Source: Chitinophaga filiformis (GTDB taxonomy: Bacteria; Bacteroidota; Bacteroidia; Chitinophagales; Chitinophagaceae). From it: 64,000 nucleotides of DNA. The stretch covers positions 434,001-498,000 of the forward strand of contig NZ_JAKIRP010000003.1 of NCBI RefSeq assembly GCF_021646545.1, in the 5' to 3' direction. This document shows positions 25,469 through 34,139 of this stretch, piece by piece. Below the pieces are notes generated by a model. The model did no database searches. It saw only the letters and a list, made by a program, of their open reading frames with translations, and had not been told where the DNA came from. The first letter of the stretch is position 1; each line of letters begins with the position of its first letter. The position numbers and the translations under genes are program-made.

Positions 25469-26847
25469 ATAATAAGATCATATTTCTTTTTATCGTTTCT
25501 TTTTGCCTGCGGCTGCAACCGCTGGCAGCACAGCAGTTCAAACTGCTGCGTTACAATGAAGATTATTCCTATCTCAATAAAGACAGTTCCCGGAACTGGC
25601 ATAGTAAGATCAAATACTTTCCGCTCTTCCATAAAGACCATTATTACATTTCCTTTGGTGGTGAAGCCCGTTATGAATATGCTGCCACGAGTCATGAAGA
25701 CTGGCAGAAAAATGGTGAAGGAAACAATCACGTTTTATTACAGCGTTACAATCTGCATGCAGACCTCCACCTCGGGCCATCAGTCAGGGTGTTTGCACAG
25801 CTGAGCAGTGCGTTGGAAAGTCTCAGTAAACTGGATCCCCCTCCGGTGAATAAAGACGAGTTGAACGTGCAAAATCTCTTTGTTGATGTACGGCTCAAAA
25901 CATGGGAAAAAGAGAAACGGTCTGTTACCGTCAGAGCAGGCAGGCAGGAACTGGACTATGGTACCGGCAGACTGATATCTGTGCGGGAGGGCACGAACGT
26001 ACGCAAATATTTTACCGGAGGAAAGATCATGTACAATGCACCTTCCTTTGGTGCAGATGTCTTTGCCATGATGGATGACGAAATAAATCCGGGTGTCTTC
26101 GATAATCAACCAACGCATGAAATCAATCTGTGGGGAGCATATTCCTATGTGATCATTCCCGGGCAGGGAAACCTCGATATGTATTACCTGGGGTATCATA
26201 AAGATGGCGCCACCTTTGAAGAAGGCACCGCGAACGAAACACGGCATACGGTGGCTGTCCGGTATTGGAAATATGGTGGCGGTTTTATCTACAACCTCGA
26301 ATCCGCCTATCAGTTCGGCTCCTTCGGCGATGGTCATATCAGCGCCTGGACTACCGCTATTGACATTGGTTATTCCTTTGAAAATACATTGTATAAACCC
26401 TCCATTAACCTGCGCAATGATTACATCTCCGGCGATAAAAAGCCGGGGGATGGCCGCCTGGGCACCTTCAACCCCATGTATCCGAAGGGAGGGTATTTCG
26501 GGTTCAATCCGCGCATAGGGCCTGCCAACCTGATAGACCTTCATCCTTATGGTACGCTGACTTTCAGCGAGCGGTTCTCTGCGCAGGCAGATGTAGTGCT
26601 CAACTGGCGTTATGCTACGGGCGATGGTATTTACAGGCCCAGTGGTTCCTTTAATGTACCGGGTGCAGGATCTGACGAAAAGTATATAGGTACCGCTTAT
26701 CTGCTCAGTGCAGAATATGTGTTCAGTAAGTTCATCAAACTGAGTTGCGGCGCTCAATACTTTGATACAGGGGCCTTCATTGATCAGCAGCTCACCTCTT
26801 CCGTTAATTCCTTTTTTATCAATACACAGTTATCATTTAAGTTCTGA
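25465..26847 (+). CDS. Alginate-export-family outer membrane porin
   Basis: 460 residues. Signal peptide about 1-23 (cut after LQPLAAQ). The mature protein is a predicted beta-barrel with alternating aromatic strands (YYISFGGEARYEYAATS, SVTVRAGRQELDYGTGRLIS, FVFSKF-like strands) and ends in SFKF with a terminal Phe, the outer-membrane insertion signal. GRQELDYGTGRLI is typical of the AlgE/alginate_export family, members of which act as channels for varied small anionic or aromatic solutes. Coupled by ATGA overlap to osmC-like gene and followed 4 bp later by an M17-N gene. Confidence 0.8.
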   Translation: MNNKIIFLFIVSFCLRLQPLAAQQFKLLRYNEDYSYLNKDSSRNWHSKIKYFPLFHKDHYYISFGGEARYEYAATSHEDWQKNGEGNNHVLLQRYNLHADLHLGPSVRVFAQLSSALESLSKLDPPPVNKDELNVQNLFVDVRLKTWEKEKRSVTVRAGRQELDYGTGRLISVREGTNVRKYFTGGKIMYNAPSFGADVFAMMDDEINPGVFDNQPTHEINLWGAYSYVIIPGQGNLDMYYLGYHKDGATFEEGTANETRHTVAVRYWKYGGGFIYNLESAYQFGSFGDGHISAWTTAIDIGYSFENTLYKPSINLRNDYISGDKKPGDGRLGTFNPMYPKGGYFGFNPRIGPANLIDLHPYGTLTFSERFSAQADVVLNWRYATGDGIYRPSGSFNVPGAGSDEKYIGTAYLLSAEYVFSKFIKLSCGAQYFDTGAFIDQQLTSSVNSFFINTQLSFKF

Positions 26848-26851
26848 TCAC

Positions 26852-27559
26852 ATGAAAACATTAAAAACAAACCTGGCGGGATTATGCTTCTTTCTACTAT
26901 TTGCTGCAACCATGCAGGCGCAGGACCTGCCAGCTATCGGGACGTCCGGTATTGCGGGTAAAGCCGCCGGTATTGCGGTAGAAGTAAAGGTTCAGAGTCC
27001 TTCGGCACAGGTCACTCCGCTGCAGATCGCCTGTGTGTTCGAATATACAGAAGGCGATATCACCAATCCTCCTGCCCTGCCGGCGCAATTGAATGGTATG
27101 TTACACCTCGACGAAGCATTACACGGCATCATTACTGAATTGCGCAAGAGTGGCAAGTTTACAGGACATGCATTTGAAACATTGCTTATCACGCCTCCTC
27201 CGGGCACTATTCCTGCAAAGCAGTTGTTGCTCGTAGGACTTGGCAACAGAAATACGTTCAATGCAGATATCATGTATACGGTAGGTAGTATCGGTATGAG
27301 AGAAGCATTACGACTGGGCGTAAGCGCTTACTCACATGCCAGCGATATTAAAGATGCAGGTATTGATTCTCCTACAGCCGAGGTAGCGGAGAATGTGGTG
27401 AAAGGAGCGCTGGATGCGTACAACACACAGTTACATCTGAAAGGGAAAAAGATGGCGAGGTTCAAGCCACTGGTAAAGTTGACGTTATTGTCCGGCCCTG
27501 CTTTCTATGCACCGTCATCAGCAGCCGTTAAAACAGCACTGGCAGCATATGCGCAATAA
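26852..27559 (+). CDS. Exported stand-alone M17 aminopeptidase N-terminal (macro-like) domain protein
   Basis: 235 residues from the ATG at 26852 (MKTLKTNLAGLCFFLLF), chosen because it gives a signal peptide ending at MQAQ. The mature protein matches the N-terminal domain of leucyl aminopeptidases: LNGMLHLDEALHG, ETLLITPP, LLLVGLGNRNTFN, GSIGMREALRLG. There is no M17 catalytic domain (no NTDAEGR or metal-binding motif), so it cannot be a peptidase of the usual kind; the fold is related to macro domains and may bind a ligand. It follows the porin by 4 bp. Confidence 0.78.
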   Translation: MKTLKTNLAGLCFFLLFAATMQAQDLPAIGTSGIAGKAAGIAVEVKVQSPSAQVTPLQIACVFEYTEGDITNPPALPAQLNGMLHLDEALHGIITELRKSGKFTGHAFETLLITPPPGTIPAKQLLLVGLGNRNTFNADIMYTVGSIGMREALRLGVSAYSHASDIKDAGIDSPTAEVAENVVKGALDAYNTQLHLKGKKMARFKPLVKLTLLSGPAFYAPSSAAVKTALAAYAQ

Positions 27560-27570
27560 GAGATCTTATT

Positions 27571-27600
27571 CCGGAAGAAACGGCATACAGCTTCTTCCGG
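27571..27600. terminator. Hairpin between convergent genes
   Basis: Stem CCGGAAGAA / TTCTTCCGG with a 12-base loop. No T tract, but the position between convergent genes suggests a shared terminator. Confidence 0.5.
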
Positions 27601-27608
27601 AGCAGATC

Positions 27609-28535
27609 TTACACAGTCTCTACCAGGCTGTGTTTAAACCGGGTGAAGTTCATGCCGGTCTTGGATTTAAAAAATTTACTGAAATGCGCCTGGTTGTCAA
27701 ACCCCAGGTCAAACGCGATCTCTTTCAGGCTACAGTCAGAATACAGCATGCGGCGTTTTGCTTCCAGGATGATCAGTTTGTGGATCTGATAGCTGGCAGT
27801 GAAGCCTGTTACTTTCTTTACGGCGGAATTGAGGTAATTAGGTGTAACGCTTAAAGCATCTGCGTAGTCGGCTACTTTTTTCCTGGTGACGAATTGCTGT
27901 TTCAGCATTGTCATAAACTTTCTCGCAATCTCTCCTTCTCTTGATACTACCAGTGTATTTCCTACCATTCCCAGTTCCCTGGAAAGATAGATCATGAACA
28001 CATTGAGCAGGCCAGATAATACTTCAGAACGCATCCACAGATTATTCTCACACTCGCGTTTCATTTTCCTGACCATTTCCTCCAGTTCTTCCTGCATAGA
28101 CTCGTCGGCCCGGAAACTCAGTAACTGCATGTTGAGGATAGATTCTTCAAAAGAGGACATCATCTCCTTGAGATTAGGGGCCAGATAAAGAGAGTCGGGC
28201 GGGAAAGAAAGATAATAGCCGCTGGCGGAATGATCGAGTTGAAATTTCCTCAATTGGCCGGGAAGAAAACAGTAGATCTGTTGTCCGCTTACCGCATTGC
28301 TCTTCCCATCAGCCTCTATTATACCGGCGCCATGTTTGCACCACAGGATCTCGACATTTTCCAGTTTAAAGGCCTGCCGGCCATCAAGCATATTAGCGGC
28401 GGCCGATCCGAGGGTATAGATTTCAATCCGGGGTCCGGGTAATTTTGCTTCGTTGTGGCTCATGACTGACGAGTTTGATTCAGCTATATTAGGCAAGATG
28501 GATGCCATCTGCATAAACGAATAAGAATCAGTCAT
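27609..28535 (-). CDS. AraC-family transcriptional regulator
   Basis: 308 residues. The C-terminal ~100 residues are two helix-turn-helix units: KKVADYADALSVTPNYLNSA near 216 and the AraC signature SLKEIAFDLGFDNQAHFSKF near 272 followed by FKSKTGMNF. The N-terminal part has a cupin-like ligand domain (ILWCKHGAGIIEADGKS near 62). An internal start MSHNEAKLPGP (28463) is possible and would remove 24 weakly conserved residues. It probably controls a nearby gene set; the GAF protein gene lies 40 bp upstream on the same strand. Confidence 0.85.
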   Translation of the reverse strand: MTDSYSFMQMASILPNIAESNSSVMSHNEAKLPGPRIEIYTLGSAAANMLDGRQAFKLENVEILWCKHGAGIIEADGKSNAVSGQQIYCFLPGQLRKFQLDHSASGYYLSFPPDSLYLAPNLKEMMSSFEESILNMQLLSFRADESMQEELEEMVRKMKRECENNLWMRSEVLSGLLNVFMIYLSRELGMVGNTLVVSREGEIARKFMTMLKQQFVTRKKVADYADALSVTPNYLNSAVKKVTGFTASYQIHKLIILEAKRRMLYSDCSLKEIAFDLGFDNQAHFSKFFKSKTGMNFTRFKHSLVETV

Positions 28536-28575
28536 TTAGACAAATATCCAGCCCAAAAATTATGGCGACATTTCG

Positions 28576-30981
28576 CTAATTAGTGAGCCTTACTTTCGAC
28601 ATCTCGTCAAAATTACCGGGGGTGACACCTACCCTGAGTGCCCTCAATCCTGCCAATCCCTGGAGGTCTTCCAGTTCAAGTTCTTCCAGATCGTCGTTCA
28701 GGGTTCCTTTTTCCTGCAGGTAATGAATAAAGGGAAGGTAGTCTTCAATGTCCTTGCGGTCGAAGTAGATCAGCACGATCTTATCCGGCTGCGTCAACCG
28801 TTCTTCGGAATGATGAATATGTACCTTATCGATCCTCTTTTTAATCATCTGGTACCGGATATTATAGGCCCCCTCCACATCAAACTTTCTTTCATCGGCC
28901 CTGAAGCTGATATCGATCGTATGATTGTGTACGAAGATCAGCTGTGTGGTACGCAATGGAATAGGCATTTCCGGCAGTAAAGCAGCAGTCAGCTGTGCCA
29001 CTGCTGCCATAGAAGACAATTGCCATAAGCGCAGGTTCTTCAGGTGGAAGTGATTGAATGGATGATTGGGAGCAAACGCCTGTCCGATATAGATATCGTA
29101 TTCCACTCCGTCTGTCCTGAACTTTTCAAAGTAGCAGGGGTAGGATCTTTGCAGCTGGTCTTTCTCTGATTCAAAATAGTTATTGACCACATTATTGATC
29201 ATCTGCATGGACAGTTCCAGCGCATGTTTGTTGCCATATACATTGCTATTGAACTTTTCCAGTGCCAGCATATAACCTGTCAGCAGTTCATTATTACCGT
29301 TATGCTTTGACAGATGCGTCAGGTAAGGTGTTGTCTCTTCCTTGAAGAAGGTCACCAGTTTATTCTCGTCGCTGCCATTCAGCTGTTCCTGTTTCAGTAC
29401 TTCTTTCCATTTACTGCATTTATAGATCATCTCTTCCTGCAATACAGACTGATGTTGCAGCTGCAAAGCAGTTAAGGTGTTCATGAGCAGGCTCAGATGG
29501 CTATCCAGGTCGGATATAATGGCTTTATTCCTTTCAAGAGTGGAGTTCCGGATATCCACGGCGCCATATAGCGGAAATACATCATTGAAATGGATCGTTT
29601 CTGCCTTTTCGGGCAGGCCTCGTTTTCTGTCATGCAGATAGTGCCAGGCCACCTCATTAAATTTCCACTGTACTGATGGTTGTATAGAGGTAAATTTCTC
29701 TTTGATGATATTTTCTATCTCAAGATTAAATTCGTCAATATAAACCTGCATCAGGCTTCCCAACGCCGCCAATGCAGGCTCCAGCAATGAAACGACTGTT
29801 TCATCAAAAGTATTATTCTCCCATGTATGCATGGCCACTACTCCTACCGGCTGACGGTTGTAAAACACCGGCAGCAAAGCAAGAGACCTGACCTTCAGTT
29901 TCCGGAAATGATCCAGGAAAGGGATCTCTATTTCTTTCGGACCAAAAATATCTTTAGAGAAAAAAGAGTTCGGATTCGAGAAATAACCTTTTGCCTGTTT
30001 ACGGAAAACCTCCGGCGACAAGCGCTCGCCCCATACATCGAACAGGATACCTGTTCCACCTTTCCGATATCCGTATACGGGTTCATTGTTCACCGTTACC
30101 AATGGAAACAGATCAAATTCTATCGTCTTATTTCTTACTATTGTTTTCAGGGACTGGATCACATGCTGATAGCTGGTCTCATCATTATCCGGCGTTCTGG
30201 CTAGTCTGACACTTTCTATATTCTCAACAGCCTTCTCGGCAGTAACATCTGATATTGTCACCATCGTTATGCCTCTGAACCGGAACATCGATAGGGGCAT
30301 CATCTTTTCAAAGACGCCATATCCTTCCTCTTCGGCCAGACGTACAGACAACTCTGTAAAGTCGGGGGTTGGCAGTTCGCCGACAGGCTCTACCTGCAGG
30401 AAATCAGTATTGATATGCACGGCAAAATATTGCAACAGTCCTGTTTCGGTATTCACACCTGCATGGTATTGCTCTACCGGTACGGGAATACGGAAATTGT
30501 ACAGCCGCTGTAAGATGAAAGAATACACCAGCTGTAATCTGTTCTGATGGTACTGTTCGGGTGTTTTGGTCACTACATACTTATCCTGATCCGCTACTGT
30601 TCCATGCATTAACTCGAACAACATTGCAGTACCGTAAAAAATAACCGGCTGGAAAGGGAAGCCAAGTCCCCAGGCCACCTCATTTTCATCTGCCAGTGGC
30701 GGGGACAGGCAGACATACATCTGTTCCAGCAACTCTTCGTATTCATGAATGTTCTCAAGCGTAAGGTCAAGATTCTGCACATTATGCTTTTCAAACAATG
30801 CCAGTGCATTCTTATATATACCAGCCTTGGCCGTTTTCTCTCCTGCTACCCGCCTGCGCAGATAGTCGATGAAGGGATTAAAGGAAATGGCCGCGTCCAG
30901 CGGTAAAGGAAGGCCTTTGTTGCCGGAAAGGTCCAGTATGTTCTTTTTCATGGCGTAGATCTCTTGGAGCGTTTGATACAA
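28576..30981 (-). CDS. Large GAF-domain protein of unknown function
   Basis: 801 residues, cytoplasmic by composition (no signal peptide or membrane helix). A GAF-like module is visible at about 310-420 (RSLALLPVFYNRQPVGVVAMH preceded by acidic loop), followed by helical stretches with IENIIKEKFTSIQPSVQWKF. The N-terminal 110 residues and the C-terminal region (LIFVHNHTIDISFRADERKF) are not recognised. The protein type is found in Chitinophaga-like genomes near AraC regulators, here 40 bp upstream of one on the same strand. Start could also be MKKNILDL (30951). No catalytic motif seen, so a sensor or scaffold role is a guess. Confidence 0.65.
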   Translation of the reverse strand: MYQTLQEIYAMKKNILDLSGNKGLPLPLDAAISFNPFIDYLRRRVAGEKTAKAGIYKNALALFEKHNVQNLDLTLENIHEYEELLEQMYVCLSPPLADENEVAWGLGFPFQPVIFYGTAMLFELMHGTVADQDKYVVTKTPEQYHQNRLQLVYSFILQRLYNFRIPVPVEQYHAGVNTETGLLQYFAVHINTDFLQVEPVGELPTPDFTELSVRLAEEEGYGVFEKMMPLSMFRFRGITMVTISDVTAEKAVENIESVRLARTPDNDETSYQHVIQSLKTIVRNKTIEFDLFPLVTVNNEPVYGYRKGGTGILFDVWGERLSPEVFRKQAKGYFSNPNSFFSKDIFGPKEIEIPFLDHFRKLKVRSLALLPVFYNRQPVGVVAMHTWENNTFDETVVSLLEPALAALGSLMQVYIDEFNLEIENIIKEKFTSIQPSVQWKFNEVAWHYLHDRKRGLPEKAETIHFNDVFPLYGAVDIRNSTLERNKAIISDLDSHLSLLMNTLTALQLQHQSVLQEEMIYKCSKWKEVLKQEQLNGSDENKLVTFFKEETTPYLTHLSKHNGNNELLTGYMLALEKFNSNVYGNKHALELSMQMINNVVNNYFESEKDQLQRSYPCYFEKFRTDGVEYDIYIGQAFAPNHPFNHFHLKNLRLWQLSSMAAVAQLTAALLPEMPIPLRTTQLIFVHNHTIDISFRADERKFDVEGAYNIRYQMIKKRIDKVHIHHSEERLTQPDKIVLIYFDRKDIEDYLPFIHYLQEKGTLNDDLEELELEDLQGLAGLRALRVGVTPGNFDEMSKVRLTN

Positions 30982-31026
30982 ATTTAGGGAACATCGCTAA
31001 ATTCAAGCGTGTATCGGGGTCAACCG

Positions 31027-31476
31027 TCAGGCACAGGACTGTTCTCTTTCTTTGCCTTGTAAGTCCAGATATTGTTCAAATACCTGATTATCGTAATACC
31101 GGAATGTCTGGGGAGGACTAAACCGCGGAAATCTTTGCTTAATCGTATCCAGACTTATATCATCATTCAGCCTGCAAATCTCCCTTAATGAGATACCCAC
31201 TGCGGTATTTACATTTCTATAATATTCCTGGAAACGTTTTTCATCGATACCAAGACGACTCTGATGTTCAAGCCATAATTGTTGTGGTGCCATCTTAAGA
31301 ATCTTTTCCACGCGACAGTAACCTATTACAGCTTTAACGGGTAAGGTACAATATACTATCACCATATCTCCTGGCTCAACACTGGGTGTTGCCTTGCGTA
31401 GTTCAATTGATTTCTCTCCATTAAAAATCTTCTCTGCGAATTCCGGCTTAATTGATATCAGCATTACTTTGCTCAT
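31027..31476 (-). CDS. ASCH-domain protein
   Basis: 149 residues from the ATG at 31476 (MSKVMLISIKPEFAEKI); the longer frame to 31566 overlaps the upstream gene much more and has no conserved residues. The ASCH/PUA-like motif is MLISIKPEFAEKIFNGEKSIELRK followed by GDMVIVYCTLPVKAVIGYCRV. ASCH domains bind RNA or nucleotides and some cleave RNA or process N4-acetylcytidine. The 3' end of the large upstream gene overlaps this start by 29 bp, so the two are coupled. Together they form a compact accessory locus (see findings). Confidence 0.78.
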   Translation of the reverse strand: MSKVMLISIKPEFAEKIFNGEKSIELRKATPSVEPGDMVIVYCTLPVKAVIGYCRVEKILKMAPQQLWLEHQSRLGIDEKRFQEYYRNVNTAVGISLREICRLNDDISLDTIKQRFPRFSPPQTFRYYDNQVFEQYLDLQGKEREQSCA

Positions 31477-33550
31477 GTGTCGACTGTTGACTAAGCTTAT
31501 AAATTTCGTTAAATACCTCTTTGCTGACTTCCACGGGACTAGCGAAAGAGTTGGGAAGTCGACCACATTTTTCCATCACAGCACATATTTTTTTGAAAGA
31601 TATAACCTTTTTAAATACTTCCGTGTCACTAAACCGGATAGCTTTAATTTCCTTATAAGCATTTCCTCCGGTCATTTTAATGATATCCGACCATTCGTAA
31701 ATACCAAAGTTTTTGAATCTTTGGTACAAACTCTTCGCCTCTCCTGTATAAACCTCATCCATATAAGAACATGCGACTATCCCTCCATTCCGATCTATGG
31801 CAGAAAAGGGGTCTTCACTAACATACCACAAGATCCTTGCCGGTGCCTTTTCCGATACAGGTTTTACGCTCCTGTAATAGATATTTTCTTTACTCCATGC
31901 TAGTTCTGCCCGGGAGCCAAATAAACTCTGGCTACTAGCGAAATGGTCAAATAACTGAGAGGCCCAAAGGGATTTTATGGGAATTATATAAGTAGGAATG
32001 TTCGGGTCAACGAACTTCAGGGGCCATAACCTTCTCTCCACCTGCAACATTAAATCGTCCAAAACACCTTTATCTATCTTTTCCACGCGATCCCGGACAT
32101 GTTTAAGTTCTCTACTGTTGTCAATTACCCAAGGATTCCTTAATACATCATCGAATAGATACTGTCCTTCCAGGACTATTTTATCCCAGCTGTCCCCTTT
32201 ATTTTCAAAACCAAATGCCTGCAATATTTCGCTTTGAATAATGGTAAGCTTATCCTCAGAAATACGTATCAGATACTTCTTTTCCTTAAGCGCCAGCTGG
32301 CATATATCATATAGCAACTGTTGAAATAAAACATCCTGAATTTTACCTTTTCTAGTTCTTATTATCCTTATCAGGGCATGATCATTCTGTAAACACGCCG
32401 CAAATATTCCCAGGCAATTCCCCTGAGGATCCTTTACTATTTTTACGGTATTGTTGTTCACATCTACGGCAATATCCGAAAGAAGGCGATGAAAGTGAGG
32501 CTTTTTCTCCTTCATGCCTGGCTGCCAAAATACATCCACCAGTTGGTTAATATCATTTACGCTAATCTTATTATAATCATACCTCGCCCCTGCCACCCTG
32601 TAAGTCGCATAGTCTTTAGAATTTAGTAAATGATCTGTGAAAAGAATAAAATCCAATGGGCGCAATATCCTGACATTATAGGCATTATAAATTTCTTCAC
32701 TTTTATCAAGGATGCCAGTATCCATTGTGATAAAATACTTTAATCCACTGGCAATACATTCAGCCATCTGCAAACGGTCAGATAAATCGTTCTCTGATAC
32801 ACCTATCATAATAGCCTTTAATTCTTCGAAAATTATATCTCTCTTATGCGGTTTGAAACGCACCATCTCAAATGCGGCTATAAACTTCCTTGTATTCGCA
32901 GCTCGTTCTTTGTCAGCGTCGCGGTTTATTTCATTATAAATTTCCTGCGCATAGAAATATTCTACTTCGTCTTCCAGCCAATCAGCCTGCAATGACATTG
33001 CCTCAATGTTCTCAGAAGAATGTTCGTCCCTAAGCTTGATAATTATATTGGAATCAAGCAATGCCTGTATTTTCTCCGTTTCTAATGATGTGGATGAAAA
33101 TAGATCGTTATTTCCGAAATCATATCTCCATTTTATCAGAGACTTATTATCATTATTTCTCCCGCGTTTTTCTCTTACCGGTTTAAAGCCATACTTTTTC
33201 CAAAATCCGGAAGCTGCTTTATAATCCTCCCGGCAAGTAAGTGTAATTCCTTTAACCTGATATTGAAATTTGTCTCTCAGAAAATCAACTAATCTGCCAG
33301 CAACCCCATTGTTTCGGTAGTTGCTGTCAATACATAAATGAGTAATAGAAATTAGCTGATTACTACGAATAATTCTAAATAGCAGATATCCTACCAACCT
33401 GTCAGCGTCAATTGCACCCAAAATGCAATTTTTGCCTGCGTGTTCATAAAATGCCCCATCGGGGAACATTCCCAATGTCCGCGCATTTTTCCTTCCCATG
33501 ACAATAACCTCCTCTAACAGAGGATCTGTTCGTAAAATATGCTTAATCAT
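31448..33550 (-). CDS. GNAT-PIN-(GNAT-like)-ASCH/EVE-like multidomain protein
   Basis: 700 residues. (1) About 1-130: GNAT acetyltransferase; acetyl-CoA loop RNNGVAG (79-85) and end motif FWKKYGF. (2) About 162-310: PIN nuclease fold; LLDSNIIIKL with Asp166, Glu203 (AQEIYNEI), Asp258/Glu264 (DRLQMAECIASG) and Asp277 (FITMDTGIL), the usual acidic set. (3) About 340-455: GNAT-like half ending ILQAFGFENKG. (4) About 560-680: PUA-like (ASCH/EVE) region with ILWYVSEDPFSAID and ACSYMDEVYTGEA. No membrane segment. The coding DNA is clearly more AT-rich than its neighbours, suggesting transfer. Stop overlaps the ASCH gene downstream. A PIN RNase tied to acetyltransferase and RNA-binding modules suggests a toxin or defence role, but that is inference. 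Confidence 0.7.
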   Translation of the reverse strand: MIKHILRTDPLLEEVIVMGRKNARTLGMFPDGAFYEHAGKNCILGAIDADRLVGYLLFRIIRSNQLISITHLCIDSNYRNNGVAGRLVDFLRDKFQYQVKGITLTCREDYKAASGFWKKYGFKPVREKRGRNNDNKSLIKWRYDFGNNDLFSSTSLETEKIQALLDSNIIIKLRDEHSSENIEAMSLQADWLEDEVEYFYAQEIYNEINRDADKERAANTRKFIAAFEMVRFKPHKRDIIFEELKAIMIGVSENDLSDRLQMAECIASGLKYFITMDTGILDKSEEIYNAYNVRILRPLDFILFTDHLLNSKDYATYRVAGARYDYNKISVNDINQLVDVFWQPGMKEKKPHFHRLLSDIAVDVNNNTVKIVKDPQGNCLGIFAACLQNDHALIRIIRTRKGKIQDVLFQQLLYDICQLALKEKKYLIRISEDKLTIIQSEILQAFGFENKGDSWDKIVLEGQYLFDDVLRNPWVIDNSRELKHVRDRVEKIDKGVLDDLMLQVERRLWPLKFVDPNIPTYIIPIKSLWASQLFDHFASSQSLFGSRAELAWSKENIYYRSVKPVSEKAPARILWYVSEDPFSAIDRNGGIVACSYMDEVYTGEAKSLYQRFKNFGIYEWSDIIKMTGGNAYKEIKAIRFSDTEVFKKVISFKKICAVMEKCGRLPNSFASPVEVSKEVFNEIYKLSQQSTHEQSNADIN

Positions 33551-33572
33551 TTAACACCTTATAAGATTAACC

Positions 33573-33590
33573 AAAAAATGAACATTTTTT
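33573..33590. promoter_or_regulatory. Near-palindrome upstream of the GNAT-PIN gene, candidate operator
   Basis: AAAAAATG (33573-33580) - AA - CATTTTTT (33583-33590): perfect 8-bp arms, 22 bp before the start codon at 33550. This is the position expected for an autoregulatory site. Confidence 0.35.
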
Positions 33591-33666
33591 AGTGGTCATG
33601 GGGAGAAAGTCAATGCCCTAATTTACTACTTTTTCAATAACATTACTTTTACATAATTAATTATTT

Positions 33667-34044
33667 CTATCCTCTAAACACCGTCTCCAGCAATATCCCC
33701 GTTGGCGTACGCAGGAAAATCCGCCGCTGACCTATATCCGGCAGATCCATAGATGAGAACTTTATTTTCAGATCGGTCAGCCTTTGTTTAAATCCCTCAT
33801 AATCTTCCATAAAAAAAGCGGTATGATCAATAGCTTCTGCTGCAGCATTCCCATTTCTGTCATGATAAAATGAACTGGGTATAAGATGTACCAGCGGAGT
33901 ATCTTTCCAATAGAGCCAGTGTCCCGGCATAGCCCTGGCAATAGCCGCAGGTCTCGGGCCTTCCACAAGATTAAAAACCTGGATGAAAAAATCCCTTGTT
34001 TCCTCCAGATGATCTGTTCGCAGCGTTGTATGGTCAATGTGCAT
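33667..34044 (-). CDS. VOC-family (glyoxalase/bleomycin resistance-like) protein
   Basis: 125 residues. The start MHIDHTTLRTDHLEETRDFF, LVHLIPSS and the closing RTPTGILLETVF fit the beta-alpha-beta-beta-beta repeats of the vicinal oxygen chelate superfamily; His5, His near 57 and Glu near 122 are plausible metal ligands. Many such proteins are dioxygenase-like or isomerase-like enzymes with unassigned substrates. It is downstream of the AraC regulator gene (start at 34958) on the same strand, which may control it, with a 95-bp gap. Confidence 0.8.
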   Translation of the reverse strand: MHIDHTTLRTDHLEETRDFFIQVFNLVEGPRPAAIARAMPGHWLYWKDTPLVHLIPSSFYHDRNGNAAAEAIDHTAFFMEDYEGFKQRLTDLKIKFSSMDLPDIGQRRIFLRTPTGILLETVFRG

Positions 34045-34139
34045 AACCGTGGCATTTTAATTGTCCTGCAAAGTTGAGATGATGCTAAGGCAGGAAAATT
34101 GAACGAAACAATGATTATCCTGTACAAACTGAAGATAGG

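Noticed and set aside
25780..26757. 325-residue minus-strand open frame antisense to the porin
   Set aside because: The porin on the + strand has a signal peptide and terminal Phe; the antisense frame has no domain.
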